The notes under the pieces: model-generated
What the model was told of the DNA's origin: nothing
The model's input: the letters and a program-made list of their open reading frames with translations, nothing else
Databases searched by the model: none
Made by a program: the position numbers and the translations under genes
Shown here: positions 26,806 to 35,752 of the stretch, piece by piece
Layout: each line of letters starts with the position of its first letter
Numbering within the stretch: the first letter of the stretch is position 1
NCBI RefSeq assembly: GCF_006715765.1
Contig: NZ_VFNV01000001.1
Location: 1,302,001-1,366,000 of the forward strand
Length of the DNA stretch: 64,000 bases
Origin: Rarobacter incanus
GTDB lineage: Bacteria > Actinomycetota > Actinomycetes > Actinomycetales > Cellulomonadaceae
Reading direction: 5' to 3'

Positions 26806-26848
26806 GGTCGCACTCCTAGCATGCCTGCCACAACGGAACGGCACACAG

Positions 26849-26886
26849 GAAGGGCCGCTGGGTAAACATTATCCCAGCGGCCCTTC
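26849..26886. terminator. hairpin after the DUF4914 gene
   Basis: A 14-bp perfect inverted repeat (GAAGGGCCGCTGGG at 26849-26862, complement at 26873-26886) with a 10-nt AT-rich loop lies 42 bp past the stop of the leftward DUF4914 gene and before the next leftward gene. No U-tract follows. Confidence 0.65.
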
Positions 26887-26927
26887 TCGCCACCCCGCAG
26901 GCGGGGCGCTCGTCCTTGTTGTTTGCT

Positions 26928-28829
26928 CTACTCGTGCAACGGGGTCAGCGCGAGGTAGTCCTCCAGGGTGCCGTCGTTCAGGCAGACCTCGATGATTGCG
27001 CGTCCGCGCGGATCCAGCTCCGGTGTCAGGAACTGCTTGAGCTCCGACTTGAAGAATTCGGTGAGGATCTTGGCGCCCTTGTCGTATGCCTCGACGCCGA
27101 CCTTCGACTGGAACTCGGGCGTGAGCAGTGTCGGACGCACCTGCTGCCCGTCGATCTTGAGTTCCTTGAGCGCGTAACCGAACAGCGGGCAGCGCGCGGG
27201 GGTCAACAGGTCGTCGCGGATCTTGCCCTGCCCGCGGCGGGCCAGGTATTCGCGCGTGAGCCATTCGGCGGCAAAGCCGACCTTGTAGGCGCCGATGTGC
27301 TGGTTCGGGGTCAGCACGTAGCGGGTGCGCGGCGCGTTGAGGATCTGCTCAAGCTGCAGGTTGGCTGCCCGCACCTTGGTCCCGGTCGAGAACGGCCAGA
27401 ACGAACCGACACCCTCCGCGACCATGCCGCCGCTCTTGATCGTTTCGGCCTCGGCAGCGGTTGCGCCGATCGACGGGTTCTTGTCGCCGCGGGGCGCGAT
27501 GAGCCGCCACAGCCAGGCCAGCGCCGGCGGGATCACGTGGCAGATGCCCATGATGCCGTAGCTCGGGTTGTCGGTGGTGCAGGCGGGCATCCGCACGCCG
27601 AAGGTGCGCACGTCAACCTGCTGCGGCTCGTTGATGATGTTCTGGATCTGGTTGCGCGGGATGACGACGCGCGGGTTGGAGCAAGGCTTGCCATTGGAGT
27701 CCGGGGTGTGTTCCCACGGCAGGCAGGTTGCGCCCGGAACGCCGTGGATGTTGAAGAACACCAGCGGTTCGGCCGGGTGGATGCATTCGCGCTCGAAGGT
27801 GGGGTCTTCGCCGTACTGCGTGAGCCCATCGACGCGCACGAACCAACCTTCTTCGGCGTCCGCGACCGTGAGCAGGCCGTCGGATCGCTGCAGGTCGCGG
27901 TGGCACAGCGTCATGTCGTCGGTGATCGGGGCCAGTTTCGAGGTTTCCGACAAGGTGATCGCGTACGGCTCGTCGGTGACGATGTTGTATCCGAGCAGGA
28001 CACGCCCGTCGTCTTCGCGCCGAATCTCCTGGCACATTTCCGACTTACCGCCGCCGGAAGCGCCCTCGTGCATGATGACGGTTTCGTTTTCGTACGGCGT
28101 CGTAACGCGCACCGAGGACGCGTGGGCCGTCAGCCAACCCTCTTGGTCGCCGATGTCGAGCAGGGCCGAGAAAACGCCCTTCTTCGCGCTGGGTCCGGGG
28201 TAAAGGTTGTAGGCAAAGATCTCGTGCAGCGACTCTGTGCGGTCGTGCACCACGATCTGCTTGCCGTCGAAGTGCGTGTGGCGGAAGGGCGGCGCGACGT
28301 ACAGGATCGAACGCGGCGAGAATTCCGGCAGTTCATCCAGCGTGACAAAACCCTGCAGGTCAACCAGCGCGGTCGCGAAGAATGCAGCGTTGCGGGGCAT
28401 GACGGCAAGCGAGGCGTAGCCAAACCGCAGCGAGCCGGCCTTGAAGGGGACAACCAGCAGTTCCTGCTCGGACAGCCATGCGAGCGTCTCCGCCTTGGTC
28501 TGCGCGAATTCCTCGCCGTGGCGGTCCTTGAACCGGGGCTTGTCGCTGGGCAGGTTGTCGGCGATCCGCATGCAGTCGGGATCGCGGCGGCGAATGTAGT
28601 CTTCGGGGTAGTTGACGGCGATGCCGTTGGTGCAACGCACTACGTCGGCTTCCTTGACCAGTCCCTTGCCTGGCACTTCGTATTCGACGTCGAACCGGTC
28701 GACCCCGGGTGCGCCGAGGCTGAGCTCGTAAAGGTCGCGGCGGGTGGCGGGGATGGTGATGCTGTTACAAGCCTCCAGCGCAGCGGCCAGGTCGGCCGGC
28801 AGGTGCACCTTCTTCAGCAGATCGTTCAT
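26928..28829 (-). CDS. DUF4914 protein, PEPCK-like P-loop protein of unknown function
   Basis: This 633-residue cytoplasmic protein is recognised as DUF4914 by its opening (about residues 45-60, FDVEYEVPGKGLVKEADV), RRRDPDCMRIAD, APPFRHTHFDGKQIVVHDR (180-198), YNLYPGPSAKKGVF (207-220) and the P-loop-like HEGASGGGKSEM (254-265), then PSYGIMGICHVIPPALAWLWRL. The Gly-rich loop followed by Lys-Ser resembles the nucleotide loop of phosphoenolpyruvate carboxykinases, so a nucleotide-dependent kinase or carboxykinase-like reaction is possible. The overall sequence is not a classical GTP or ATP PEPCK. AAGGAG lies six bases before the ATG. The gene is monocistronic with its own leader and a downstream hairpin. 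No function is established for the family as far as I know. Confidence 0.85.
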   Translation of the reverse strand: MNDLLKKVHLPADLAAALEACNSITIPATRRDLYELSLGAPGVDRFDVEYEVPGKGLVKEADVVRCTNGIAVNYPEDYIRRRDPDCMRIADNLPSDKPRFKDRHGEEFAQTKAETLAWLSEQELLVVPFKAGSLRFGYASLAVMPRNAAFFATALVDLQGFVTLDELPEFSPRSILYVAPPFRHTHFDGKQIVVHDRTESLHEIFAYNLYPGPSAKKGVFSALLDIGDQEGWLTAHASSVRVTTPYENETVIMHEGASGGGKSEMCQEIRREDDGRVLLGYNIVTDEPYAITLSETSKLAPITDDMTLCHRDLQRSDGLLTVADAEEGWFVRVDGLTQYGEDPTFERECIHPAEPLVFFNIHGVPGATCLPWEHTPDSNGKPCSNPRVVIPRNQIQNIINEPQQVDVRTFGVRMPACTTDNPSYGIMGICHVIPPALAWLWRLIAPRGDKNPSIGATAAEAETIKSGGMVAEGVGSFWPFSTGTKVRAANLQLEQILNAPRTRYVLTPNQHIGAYKVGFAAEWLTREYLARRGQGKIRDDLLTPARCPLFGYALKELKIDGQQVRPTLLTPEFQSKVGVEAYDKGAKILTEFFKSELKQFLTPELDPRGRAIIEVCLNDGTLEDYLALTPLHE

Positions 28830-29097
28830 GAGGGCTCCTTTGGAAACGATCGTTGTCGGTCGTTATCAACCGGAAGCGGCATCGTGCCAAAGTCGTGTTC
28901 CTTCGGCGCACGTTTTCCTGACCGCTTCTTTACCAAAAGACTAGGACGCATAGGACTCGCGAACTAGGACCTTTGGCCAAAAGTGGCCGAATTGCAACCT
29001 TCTCAAAAGCGGATAGGGGGACGAGGCCCCCGTTCCCGGCCGCCCCACTTGCCCTAAATGCGCGGTTTGCCGCTTATGTCCCTAGGACCTTCATCCC

Positions 29098-30330
29098 TTA
29101 CTTGTGAATCACAATGGTGGAACCTTTACCTAGTCCGCCTCCGGCCCACAGGTAGTCCATCGCGGTGTTCGCGATCCGGATGCACCCGTGCGAAGCGGGG
29201 TAGGCGGGGATGCTCGACGAACCGTGAATTGCCCATCCCCCGGCCCGGAAATACTGCGGGCGGTACATCGGGCCCAGCGCGCCGATGTGCAGGCCGTTTG
29301 TCTTCATGAAGACGCTGAAGGTGCCCTTCGGCGTGTATGCCAGGATCCGGCGACCGTTGTGGGTGTAGTACCTATTGGATCCTGAGGAAATGTTGAACGT
29401 CCACAACACCTTGCCGTTCTTGACGATGTTGAGGGTCTGTTTGGACAAATCAATCTCGTAAACGCGCTTCCCACGCGATTTCTTCGCCGAGACTTCGGTG
29501 GTGACGGGGCTGCCGAGGTACAACTGATACCAAACGCCCTGGGTTGCTCTCCCGGTGCGCGAAATTCCGGTGGTCTTCTGCACTGCCATGACCGCTTGCT
29601 GGGTCGACTGGCCATACTTTCCATCTATCTTGCTCACCCAGTAGCCGCGCGAGCGCAGGAGCGTTTGCAGGCGCTTGACCGCGGTGCCACTCGATCCTGC
29701 ACCGAGCGTGGGCTGCCCCGCGGCTTTCTTCTTGGCGCGCGCCTTCTTCGCCTTCAGCTTCTTTGCGGCCTTGGCTTTCGCCGCCTTAAGCTTCGCCGCC
29801 TTCGCGGCCTTCGCAGCCTTGCGCTTTTTCGCCTTGCTGAGCTTGGCGCGCTTCTTGGCCTTTTTCTTCTTTGCGGCCTGCGCCTTCGTGGAAGAGTTAC
29901 TGGCCGTCTCAGCGGAGCCGCCGCTGTTCTGCTGCGTCGGCGTCGTGCCGGTGCCCGAACCAGAGCCCGTGCCCGAACCGGAGCCCGTACCCGTGTCGGA
30001 GCCCGCGCCAGAACCAGAACCCGTGCCCGAACCGGAGCCCGTACCGGTGCCAGAACCCGACCCCGTGCCCGTATCGGAGCCCGCGCCAGAACCAGAACCC
30101 GTACCCGTGCCGGTACCCGCATCCGAACCCGGGCCAGTACCCGCATCCGACCCCGTGCCCGTACCCGCATCAGGCGCAGACCCCGAGTTCCCCGCATCCG
30201 CGGCATCCAATGCGACAACTGCTGCGGTACGCGGCGCCGCCGTTGGCGCCGCCTGCGCGGGGAGCGCAGATACCGCCCCCGCCACTAGAACCGCAGTAAT
30301 TGACAGCGCGCAGTGTCGCAACATTCGCAC
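29098..30330 (-). CDS. secreted L,D-transpeptidase with PG-binding domain and basic linker
   Basis: This 410-residue exported enzyme forms 3-3 or protein-peptidoglycan crosslinks. In order it has a signal peptide (residues 1-27, ending AQAA), a long Gly/Ser/Thr/Asp-rich low-complexity stretch (about 45-130), and a strongly basic Lys/Ala segment (about 150-205). A peptidoglycan-binding domain (about 212-270, [23 protein letters not shown]) and the YkuD catalytic domain follow, ending with [20 protein letters not shown], with the catalytic His and Cys about 30 residues from the end. The Lys/Ala block could bind teichoic acids or DNA. The repeats at DNA level are near-periodic and prone to length change. 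Confidence 0.93.
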   Translation of the reverse strand: MRMLRHCALSITAVLVAGAVSALPAQAAPTAAPRTAAVVALDAADAGNSGSAPDAGTGTGSDAGTGPGSDAGTGTGTGSGSGAGSDTGTGSGSGTGTGSGSGTGSGSGAGSDTGTGSGSGTGSGSGTGTTPTQQNSGGSAETASNSSTKAQAAKKKKAKKRAKLSKAKKRKAAKAAKAAKLKAAKAKAAKKLKAKKARAKKKAAGQPTLGAGSSGTAVKRLQTLLRSRGYWVSKIDGKYGQSTQQAVMAVQKTTGISRTGRATQGVWYQLYLGSPVTTEVSAKKSRGKRVYEIDLSKQTLNIVKNGKVLWTFNISSGSNRYYTHNGRRILAYTPKGTFSVFMKTNGLHIGALGPMYRPQYFRAGGWAIHGSSSIPAYPASHGCIRIANTAMDYLWAGGGLGKGSTIVIHK

Positions 30331-30428
30331 AGGTACATGCCCTTCGGAAGAGTTGAGATTGAAGATTTACACCAGTATTACAGAAACGGCTAACACGGAT
30401 TGTGCCGCGGTGAGGCCGCAAACGTGCT

Positions 30429-30809
30429 TCACGCCCGTCCACGCAGCCTGTCGATCTCGCGCCGCTCGCGCTTCGTTGGCCTACCCGCGCCGCGATCCCG
30501 CAGGCCTGCCGGGGCGATGAATTCGCGCGGCGGCGGAGGCGGGCTGTGATCCTCGTAACAAGCCACGGCGATGGGCGCGCCGACCCGTTTCGCAATGACG
30601 CGCACCACGACCACGACTCTCTTGTCTCCCAACCCCGTAATTTCGACGGTTGCGCCGGGCTTGACCGGCGTTGCGGGCTTCGCGCGCACGCCCCCCACGG
30701 TGACGTGTCCGGCGTTACACGCAGCGGCCGCCGCCGCGCGAGTCTTGAGGAGCCGCACGGCCCACAACCAAGCATCGACCCGCCCGCTAGTTTTCCCGCT
30801 GGACTCCAT
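30429..30809 (-). CDS. S4-domain RNA-binding protein (Hsp15-like)
   Basis: This 126-residue protein begins with an S4 domain ([31 protein letters not shown], residues about 10-40, then [11 protein letters not shown]) followed by a basic tail ([19 protein letters not shown]). Hsp15 homologues bind stalled 50S-peptidyl-tRNA complexes. The tail pattern GRPTKRERR is shared with that family. ATG 30809 is chosen because AGGAGGAGG sits six bases upstream; a longer reading has no conserved N-terminus. It is transcribed toward the L,D-transpeptidase with 98 bp between, and away from the 60-bp repeat field. Confidence 0.88.
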   Translation of the reverse strand: MESSGKTSGRVDAWLWAVRLLKTRAAAAAACNAGHVTVGGVRAKPATPVKPGATVEITGLGDKRVVVVVRVIAKRVGAPIAVACYEDHSPPPPPREFIAPAGLRDRGAGRPTKRERREIDRLRGRA

Positions 30810-30850
30810 ACGCCTCCTCCTGCCCACGTTCCTCCCCATCACGGTACTCA

Positions 30851-31030
30851 ACGCGGCCGCCACGGTGCCGATCGCCACAGCGCCCAACCCCGCACTCGCC
30901 CCCCGCGGTTACGCGGCCGCCACGGTGCCGATCGCCACAGCGCCCAACCCCGCACTCGCCCCCCGCGGTTACGCGGCCGCCACGGTGCCGATCGCCACAG
31001 CGCCCAACCCCGCACTCGCCCCCCGCGGTT
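30851..31030. repeat. three identical 60-bp tandem repeats
   Basis: Copies at 30851-30910, 30911-30970 and 30971-31030 are identical by eye, each starting ACGCGGCCGCCACGGTGCCG and ending CCCCGCGGTT; a seven-base start of a fourth copy follows. Each holds one GCGGCCGC palindrome. They fill most of the 353-bp gap between the divergent S4-domain and guanidino-enzyme genes. All three stay open in one frame but I see no gene in them. Total identity suggests recent expansion. Confidence 0.95.
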
Positions 31031-31162
31031 ACGCGGCATCCGCCGGCCCCGCCCCAAACCGACCGACATGCGCCGCGCCCCATTCGCACTGTCGCCGAGT
31101 TGTAACAAATGCGGCGTACCGTTGGACCGTACTATCACCCACCCACATCAGGGAGACGCTCC

Positions 31163-31984
31163 GTGACGCAACCCCAGTCGCAGTTCAAACCACGCCACTA
31201 CTTGATGGCTCGGCCCACCTATTACACGGTCACCTACCAAATCAATCCGTGGATGCACCCCGAGATCCAGACCGACGGCGCGCTAGCGCTGGCGCAGTGG
31301 CAAGAACTCCACGACGTCTACGTCGAATTGGGGCACAGGGTGGATGTCATCGACGGTGCACCCGGCCTGCCCGACATGGTTTATGCCGCAAACGGTGGCC
31401 TCGTCGTTGATGGAAAGGCTATCGGCGCGAACTTCACCTATCCGCAAAGGCAACCAGAAACCCCGCTCTACAACGCCTGGTTCGAGCAGGCCGGTTTCCC
31501 CGTCTTCGAGACAAAGGCCCGCAACGAGGGCGAGGGCGACATCTTGACGGTCGGCGACACGATCCTCGCGGGAACCGGATTCCGCACGGACATCGCCGCG
31601 CACAAGGAAATCGCCGAGATCACCGGGTACCCCGTGGTTTCGCTGGAACTGGTGGACCCGCACTACTACCACCTCGACACGGCACTGTCGGTGTTCACGC
31701 CCGATTTGATTGCGTATTATCCGCCGGCGTTCTCCGCGGCCGCGCAGTCCGAACTGCGCGAACGTTTCCCCGACGCCATGATCGCGTCGGACAGCGACGC
31801 CGCCGCCCTGGGCCTCAACCTGGTCAGCGACGGAACGAATGCGATCATGGCCCCGCAGGCCACCGGTTTGGTGGCGCAGGCCCGCGAGCGCGGGTTCAAC
31901 GTCATCACGGTTGACACATCGGAGCTCCTCAAGGGCGGCGGCGGCATCAAGTGCTGCACCCTCGAGTTGCGCCACGCGGCCTAA
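31163..31984 (+). CDS. amidinotransferase-fold guanidino hydrolase (DDAH/arginine-dihydrolase-like)
   Basis: This 273-residue pentein protein has the INPWM motif (27-31), GLPDMVYAANGGLVV (68-82), EGEGD (122-126), catalytic-His motif YYHLDT (168-173) and the C-terminal nucleophile motif GGGGIKCCTLELR with Cys264. It resembles the mycobacterial Rv2323c-type 'ddaH' and the catalytic domain of cyanobacterial arginine dihydrolases more than the 6-kb DDAH of this window. Substrate could therefore be arginine (giving ornithine, CO2 and ammonia) or methylarginine. The GTG at 31163 follows GGGAG at seven bases. It is convergent with thiQ, with stop codons about overlapping. Confidence 0.82.
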   Translation: MTQPQSQFKPRHYLMARPTYYTVTYQINPWMHPEIQTDGALALAQWQELHDVYVELGHRVDVIDGAPGLPDMVYAANGGLVVDGKAIGANFTYPQRQPETPLYNAWFEQAGFPVFETKARNEGEGDILTVGDTILAGTGFRTDIAAHKEIAEITGYPVVSLELVDPHYYHLDTALSVFTPDLIAYYPPAFSAAAQSELRERFPDAMIASDSDAAALGLNLVSDGTNAIMAPQATGLVAQARERGFNVITVDTSELLKGGGGIKCCTLELRHAA

Positions 31985-32760
31985 ATCAGTCGCCCGTTTT
32001 CGATCAGCACGGTCGCGTCGGCCACCAAGTCGGCTTCGGCGCGATCGTGTGTGACGAAAACGGCCGTGGTGCCAGTGGCCCGCAAAATGTCGCGCAGTTC
32101 CGCGGCCAGGCGGCCCCGCAGGTCGGCGTCGAGCGCGGACAGCGGTTCGTCCAGGAGCAACAGTCGCGGAGTCGGGGCGAGCGACCGCGCCAAGGCGACC
32201 CGCTGGCGCTGCCCCCCGGACAGCGTGGCAACGTCCCGGTCGGCATACCCGGCCAGACCCACCAGGTCAAGAAGTTCATCGACGCGGCGGGCCCGCGCGC
32301 CCCGGGGAACTCGCCGCGCGACCAGGCCGTATTCGATGTTTCCGCGGACGTTCAGGTGCGCAAAGAGTTGCCCGTCTTGGAACATCAGCCCGAAGTTGCG
32401 GCGGTGGACCGGCACCCTTGTAATGTCCTCGCCGTCGAAGGTTATGGTGCCTGCGCGCAGCGGCTCTAACCCGGCGATGGCCCGCAGCAGGGTGGACTTG
32501 CCGCTGCCGCTCGCGCCCAGCAGGGCGGTGGTGGTGCCGCGGGGAACGTGCAGCGACACCGCGTCCACGGCCCGCACGGCGGGGGCCCCGCGCGTGCCGG
32601 GATAGTTAACCGTGACACCACGCAGGACCAAACCCGCGGGGTCTTTCGCTTCACACCCCGCGTTCGGGCCTCGGCTGCTGCCGCGAGGACGCTCGTTTCC
32701 GCCCCCGGCGGCGTTTGCGCTGCCGGACCCGCCGCCCGACACGCTACGCTCCGCCATCAA
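31981..32760 (-). CDS. thiQ: thiamine ABC transporter, ATP-binding protein
   Basis: This protein of 259 residues is the ATPase that energises thiamine/TPP uptake. Walker A LLGASGSGKSTLLRAIAG is near residue 85, the signature LSGGQRQRVALARSL near 182, Walker B LLLLDEPLSALD near 201, and the switch His in VFVTHDRAEA. A Gly/Ser-rich N-terminal extension of about 40 residues precedes the domain; the start overlaps the permease stop by four bases. Assignment as ThiQ rests on its position in a TPP-riboswitch operon with a thiamine-binding-protein homologue, since sequence alone would fit several iron/sulfate/thiamine transporters. Confidence 0.88.
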   Translation of the reverse strand: MMAERSVSGGGSGSANAAGGGNERPRGSSRGPNAGCEAKDPAGLVLRGVTVNYPGTRGAPAVRAVDAVSLHVPRGTTTALLGASGSGKSTLLRAIAGLEPLRAGTITFDGEDITRVPVHRRNFGLMFQDGQLFAHLNVRGNIEYGLVARRVPRGARARRVDELLDLVGLAGYADRDVATLSGGQRQRVALARSLAPTPRLLLLDEPLSALDADLRGRLAAELRDILRATGTTAVFVTHDRAEADLVADATVLIENGRLI

Positions 32761-34448
32761 AATTCCCCCGCCCCGGGCGGACGGATCCGTTCAACCGCCA
32801 CCACGATCATCGTCGTAACCAGCCCCAGCACCACCGCCGCGGCCATCGCCATTCCGAAGTGCTCTGCGCCCTGTTTCCCCAACAGTTGGTAGATGGCCAC
32901 CGGAAGCGTCACTACCCCCGGGCGCACCAAGAACGAGCTCGCCCCGAACTCCCCCAGCGACGCCGCAAAGGCGAACCCCATCCCCAGCCCGATGGAGCGC
33001 GCCGCTATGGGAACGTCAATGGTGCGCAGGATGCGCCAAGGCCCCGCCCCCAGCACCGCAGCCGATTGCCGCAGCCTTGGATCGATTGCGCGCACCACCG
33101 GGGAAATGACGCGGACCACGAGCGGTAGTGCAACCAACCCCTGCGCTATCGCGATGAGCACCCCGCTAGAGCGCAGATCCACGTTGAGGCCAAGCGGGTT
33201 GTTCATCGTAATGAGGAGCCCGAAGCCGACAGTGACCGCCGAAACCCCGAGCGGCAACATCACGGCCCCGTCCACCACGGCGCCAATTCGGCGCCCTAGT
33301 CGGCTCTTGATGGGGCGGGCCAGCGTGCACACCAGCAGCAGCGCCACCACCATCGCGATGACGGTGGCGAACGTCGCAAGGCGCGCGGAGGTGGCCAACG
33401 CCTGCCACAGGGTCACGTTGAGTCCGCCGCGACCGCCCGTCGTTGCCAGCGCCGCGTAGTTTCCCCATCCCCAGCCGTCCTCCGTCCGGAAGGACCGCAC
33501 CACCAGGGAACCAAGGGGTAAAACGTGCACCAGGCCGATCACGATGGCCGTGACCGCCAGCGCAAAAGCATCGGCCCGCCGCGGGCGGTGAGTGCCTGCC
33601 CCCGCGGCGGTGATGTTCAGGGCCCGCTCGCTGCGGCGGCGCAACCGCGCCACGGCCAGCAACGCCGCGGCGATCACCACCAGTTGCACCACCGACAAAA
33701 CCGCCGCCACCCGCAGGTCCAAGAGTTGAGTGGTTTGCCGGTAAATCTCGGCCTCAAGATTGGCGTGGCGGCGCCCGCCTAACACCATGACCACGCCGAA
33801 TGCGGTCGAACAGAACAGGAACACGATCCCGCCGGCCGCGGCGATCGACGGCCCAAGTTGCGGAAGCGTCACAGTGAAGAAGGCACGGGCCGGTGACGCG
33901 CCGAGCGTCCTGGCGGCCTGCACGGATCGAGGGTCCAGCCTCTCCCACATCGCACCCACAATGCGCACGACGACCGCGTAATTGAAGAACACCAGTCCCA
34001 CCAACACCGCGATCGCGGTGCGGTCCCAACCCAGGAACCCGAGCGGCCCACCGGCCCCCAGCAAGGACCGAAATGCCGCACCCACCACCACTGTTGGCAG
34101 AACAAAGGGGACGGTCATCCAGGCGCGGAGCAGGCCTCGTCCCTGAAATTGCAAACGAGAGACCACGTACGCACCCGGCAAACCCACTACGATCGAGGCG
34201 ATCGTGCCGGCGCCCGCCTGCGCAAACGTGCGGCCGATGACGGTCCACGTCGCGGGCCGCGAGAGCACGTCGGAAAACCCGCTCAGATCAAGCTGGCCGG
34301 CGGGGTCGACGAACCCTCGCCCGACCAGCGCAGCAACCGGCCAGGCGAAGAACACCCCAACAAATCCCGCGCCGGCCGCGAGCGCGAGCGCCCAACCGGC
34401 GGGGCCCGCCCACCGGTCAGTGAACGCGCGCGCTCGCATCCGGATCAC
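32757..34448 (-). CDS. thiP: thiamine ABC transporter, fused permease
   Basis: This 563-residue membrane protein has two consecutive ABC permease halves of about six helices each, the ThiP/FbpB-type fusion. The EAA loops are visible as QAARTLGASPARAFFTVTLPQLG in the first half and QSAAVLGAGPWRILRTIDVP in the second. The GTG at 34448 is taken as start because GAGG precedes it and the thiB stop ends eight bases upstream; a longer frame runs back into thiB. The gene overlaps thiQ by four bases, indicating translational coupling. Thiamine specificity is inferred from the upstream TPP riboswitch. Confidence 0.88.
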   Translation of the reverse strand: MIRMRARAFTDRWAGPAGWALALAAGAGFVGVFFAWPVAALVGRGFVDPAGQLDLSGFSDVLSRPATWTVIGRTFAQAGAGTIASIVVGLPGAYVVSRLQFQGRGLLRAWMTVPFVLPTVVVGAAFRSLLGAGGPLGFLGWDRTAIAVLVGLVFFNYAVVVRIVGAMWERLDPRSVQAARTLGASPARAFFTVTLPQLGPSIAAAGGIVFLFCSTAFGVVMVLGGRRHANLEAEIYRQTTQLLDLRVAAVLSVVQLVVIAAALLAVARLRRRSERALNITAAGAGTHRPRRADAFALAVTAIVIGLVHVLPLGSLVVRSFRTEDGWGWGNYAALATTGGRGGLNVTLWQALATSARLATFATVIAMVVALLLVCTLARPIKSRLGRRIGAVVDGAVMLPLGVSAVTVGFGLLITMNNPLGLNVDLRSSGVLIAIAQGLVALPLVVRVISPVVRAIDPRLRQSAAVLGAGPWRILRTIDVPIAARSIGLGMGFAFAASLGEFGASSFLVRPGVVTLPVAIYQLLGKQGAEHFGMAMAAAVVLGLVTTMIVVAVERIRPPGAGEF

Positions 34449-34455
34449 CGCTACC

Positions 34456-35517
34456 TCACCCGGCCAGCTGCGTCCAAGCGTCGATCCACGTCGCGCGGTT
34501 CTTGGCGATATCGGCTGCCGGCAGATCCAGAGTTGTGGTCGGCACGGGCGCCCACTTCTTCCAGTCTTCGGGTACGTTGGCGGCGGCGTCGATCGGGTAC
34601 ATGTACATGTTTTCGGCGATGGTGTCCTGGAAGTCGCGGGCGGCAAGGAAGTCGATCAGCTTCTTTGCGCCTTCCGGGTTCTTTGCGCCAGCCAGAACGC
34701 CTGCATACTCCACCTGCCGCGTGCACGTGCCCAGCAACGCACGGGTCGTCGATTCGTCCTCACCCTTGGGGACGGTGTAGGCGGGCGAGGTGTTATACGA
34801 AACCGTGATCGGGAAGGTGCCGTTTTCCCCGCCGCCGGAGAAATCGGTGTAGTAGGCATCCGACCAGCCCTGGTCGATCTGGGCGTCGTTTGCGAGCAGG
34901 GAAGTCCACCACTGCTTGTAGCCGGCCTCGCCGTACTTCGCGATCGTGGCGAATAGGAAGGCCGCGCCGGGGCTCGAGGCCGCCGGGTCCATCACCACGG
35001 TGAGCCCCTTGTACTTGGCGTCGATCAGGTCGTCGAGGGTTTCGGGGGCCGAAATGCCCTTCTGTGCGAACCATGCGTCGTCGACGTTGACGCAGACGTA
35101 GCCGTAATCGATGGGCGTGGCCCCCGCCTGCGCATCCGTGGCTGCCGCGGCGGGCAGGTCGGCCGGTTGGTAATCTGCGATGGCCCCGGAATCGACAAGC
35201 GTGGAAATGAACGAATTGTCGACGCCGAAGAACGCATCGGCGACCGGCGCATCTTTGGTCAAAACTAGTTGGTTTGCTAGTTGGCCGCCGTCGCCCCCCG
35301 TGGTCACGGTGAGCTTGAGGCCTGTTTCCTTCTCGAATTCGGCCTTGAGGTCGTCGGGAAGGGTGAACGAGTCGTGGGTGATGAGCGTTAGTTCAGTGGT
35401 CTGCGCGGCGGATTGGGTCTGCGCGGTTGTGGTTTTAGGCGAAGCTGCGCAGGCGCCAAGGACGAGCGCGCCTGCGGCGCCCAGCGCAAACCATTGCAAG
35501 GCTTTCGATTTAGACAT
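34456..35517 (-). CDS. thiB: thiamine ABC transporter, substrate-binding lipoprotein
   Basis: This 353-residue lipoprotein has a lipobox VLGAC with Cys23. The mature part begins TTELTLITHDSFTLPDDLKAEFEKETG, the characteristic N-terminus of ThiB-type periplasmic binding proteins (a HDSF motif), and then GGDGGQLANQLVLTKDAPVADAFFGVDNSF. Start ATG 35517 has GGAGG four bases upstream. A TPP riboswitch lies about 80 bp further upstream, so expression falls when thiamine pyrophosphate is plentiful. Genes thiB-thiP-thiQ are adjacent and transcribed together. Confidence 0.92.
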   Translation of the reverse strand: MSKSKALQWFALGAAGALVLGACAASPKTTTAQTQSAAQTTELTLITHDSFTLPDDLKAEFEKETGLKLTVTTGGDGGQLANQLVLTKDAPVADAFFGVDNSFISTLVDSGAIADYQPADLPAAAATDAQAGATPIDYGYVCVNVDDAWFAQKGISAPETLDDLIDAKYKGLTVVMDPAASSPGAAFLFATIAKYGEAGYKQWWTSLLANDAQIDQGWSDAYYTDFSGGGENGTFPITVSYNTSPAYTVPKGEDESTTRALLGTCTRQVEYAGVLAGAKNPEGAKKLIDFLAARDFQDTIAENMYMYPIDAAANVPEDWKKWAPVPTTTLDLPAADIAKNRATWIDAWTQLAG

Positions 35518-35595
35518 GTTTCCTCCGTTGTATCCCGCGGGTGCGGGTTCATTGGGAGGGGCACGGCGAACACTCATGTGATCGTCGTGTGAGCT

Positions 35596-35682
35596 CGACT
35601 TCCTCCACCGGTGCTAACCGGATCAGGTTCGAGGGTCTGCGGCCGGGCCGCACTCTCAGCGCTTGGCGCGCTCCCCTGTCGT
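35596..35682 (-). ncRNA. TPP riboswitch (THI element)
   Basis: Read leftward the sequence has the invariant THI-box blocks: GGGGAGC near the 5' end, CTGAGAGT, then ACCCTCGAACCTGATCCGG, GTTAGCACCGG and GGAGGAAGTC. It lies in the thiB leader, 79 bp before the start codon. It should turn off thiBPQ when bound to thiamine pyrophosphate. Confidence 0.95.
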
Positions 35683-35752
35683 AGGTCCACCATATCTCAC
35701 CCGAACCTTGTACGGTGGTGTCTAACCGTTGTCGAAATCGGAAGGAACCGCC

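Noticed and set aside
26928-28829. Naming this gene pckG (GTP-dependent PEP carboxykinase).
   Set aside because: The P-loop resembles PEPCK, but the N-terminus and conserved blocks are those of DUF4914, and the classical PEPCK substrate motifs are not seen.
26916-28967. 683-codon + strand frame opposite the DUF4914 gene.
   Set aside because: Antisense shadow of a conserved gene with no protein features of its own.
30571-31410. Protein-coding gene across the 60-bp tandem repeats.
   Set aside because: The frame overlaps the S4-domain and guanidino-enzyme genes in other frames and has no conserved features; the repeat length being divisible by three keeps it open.
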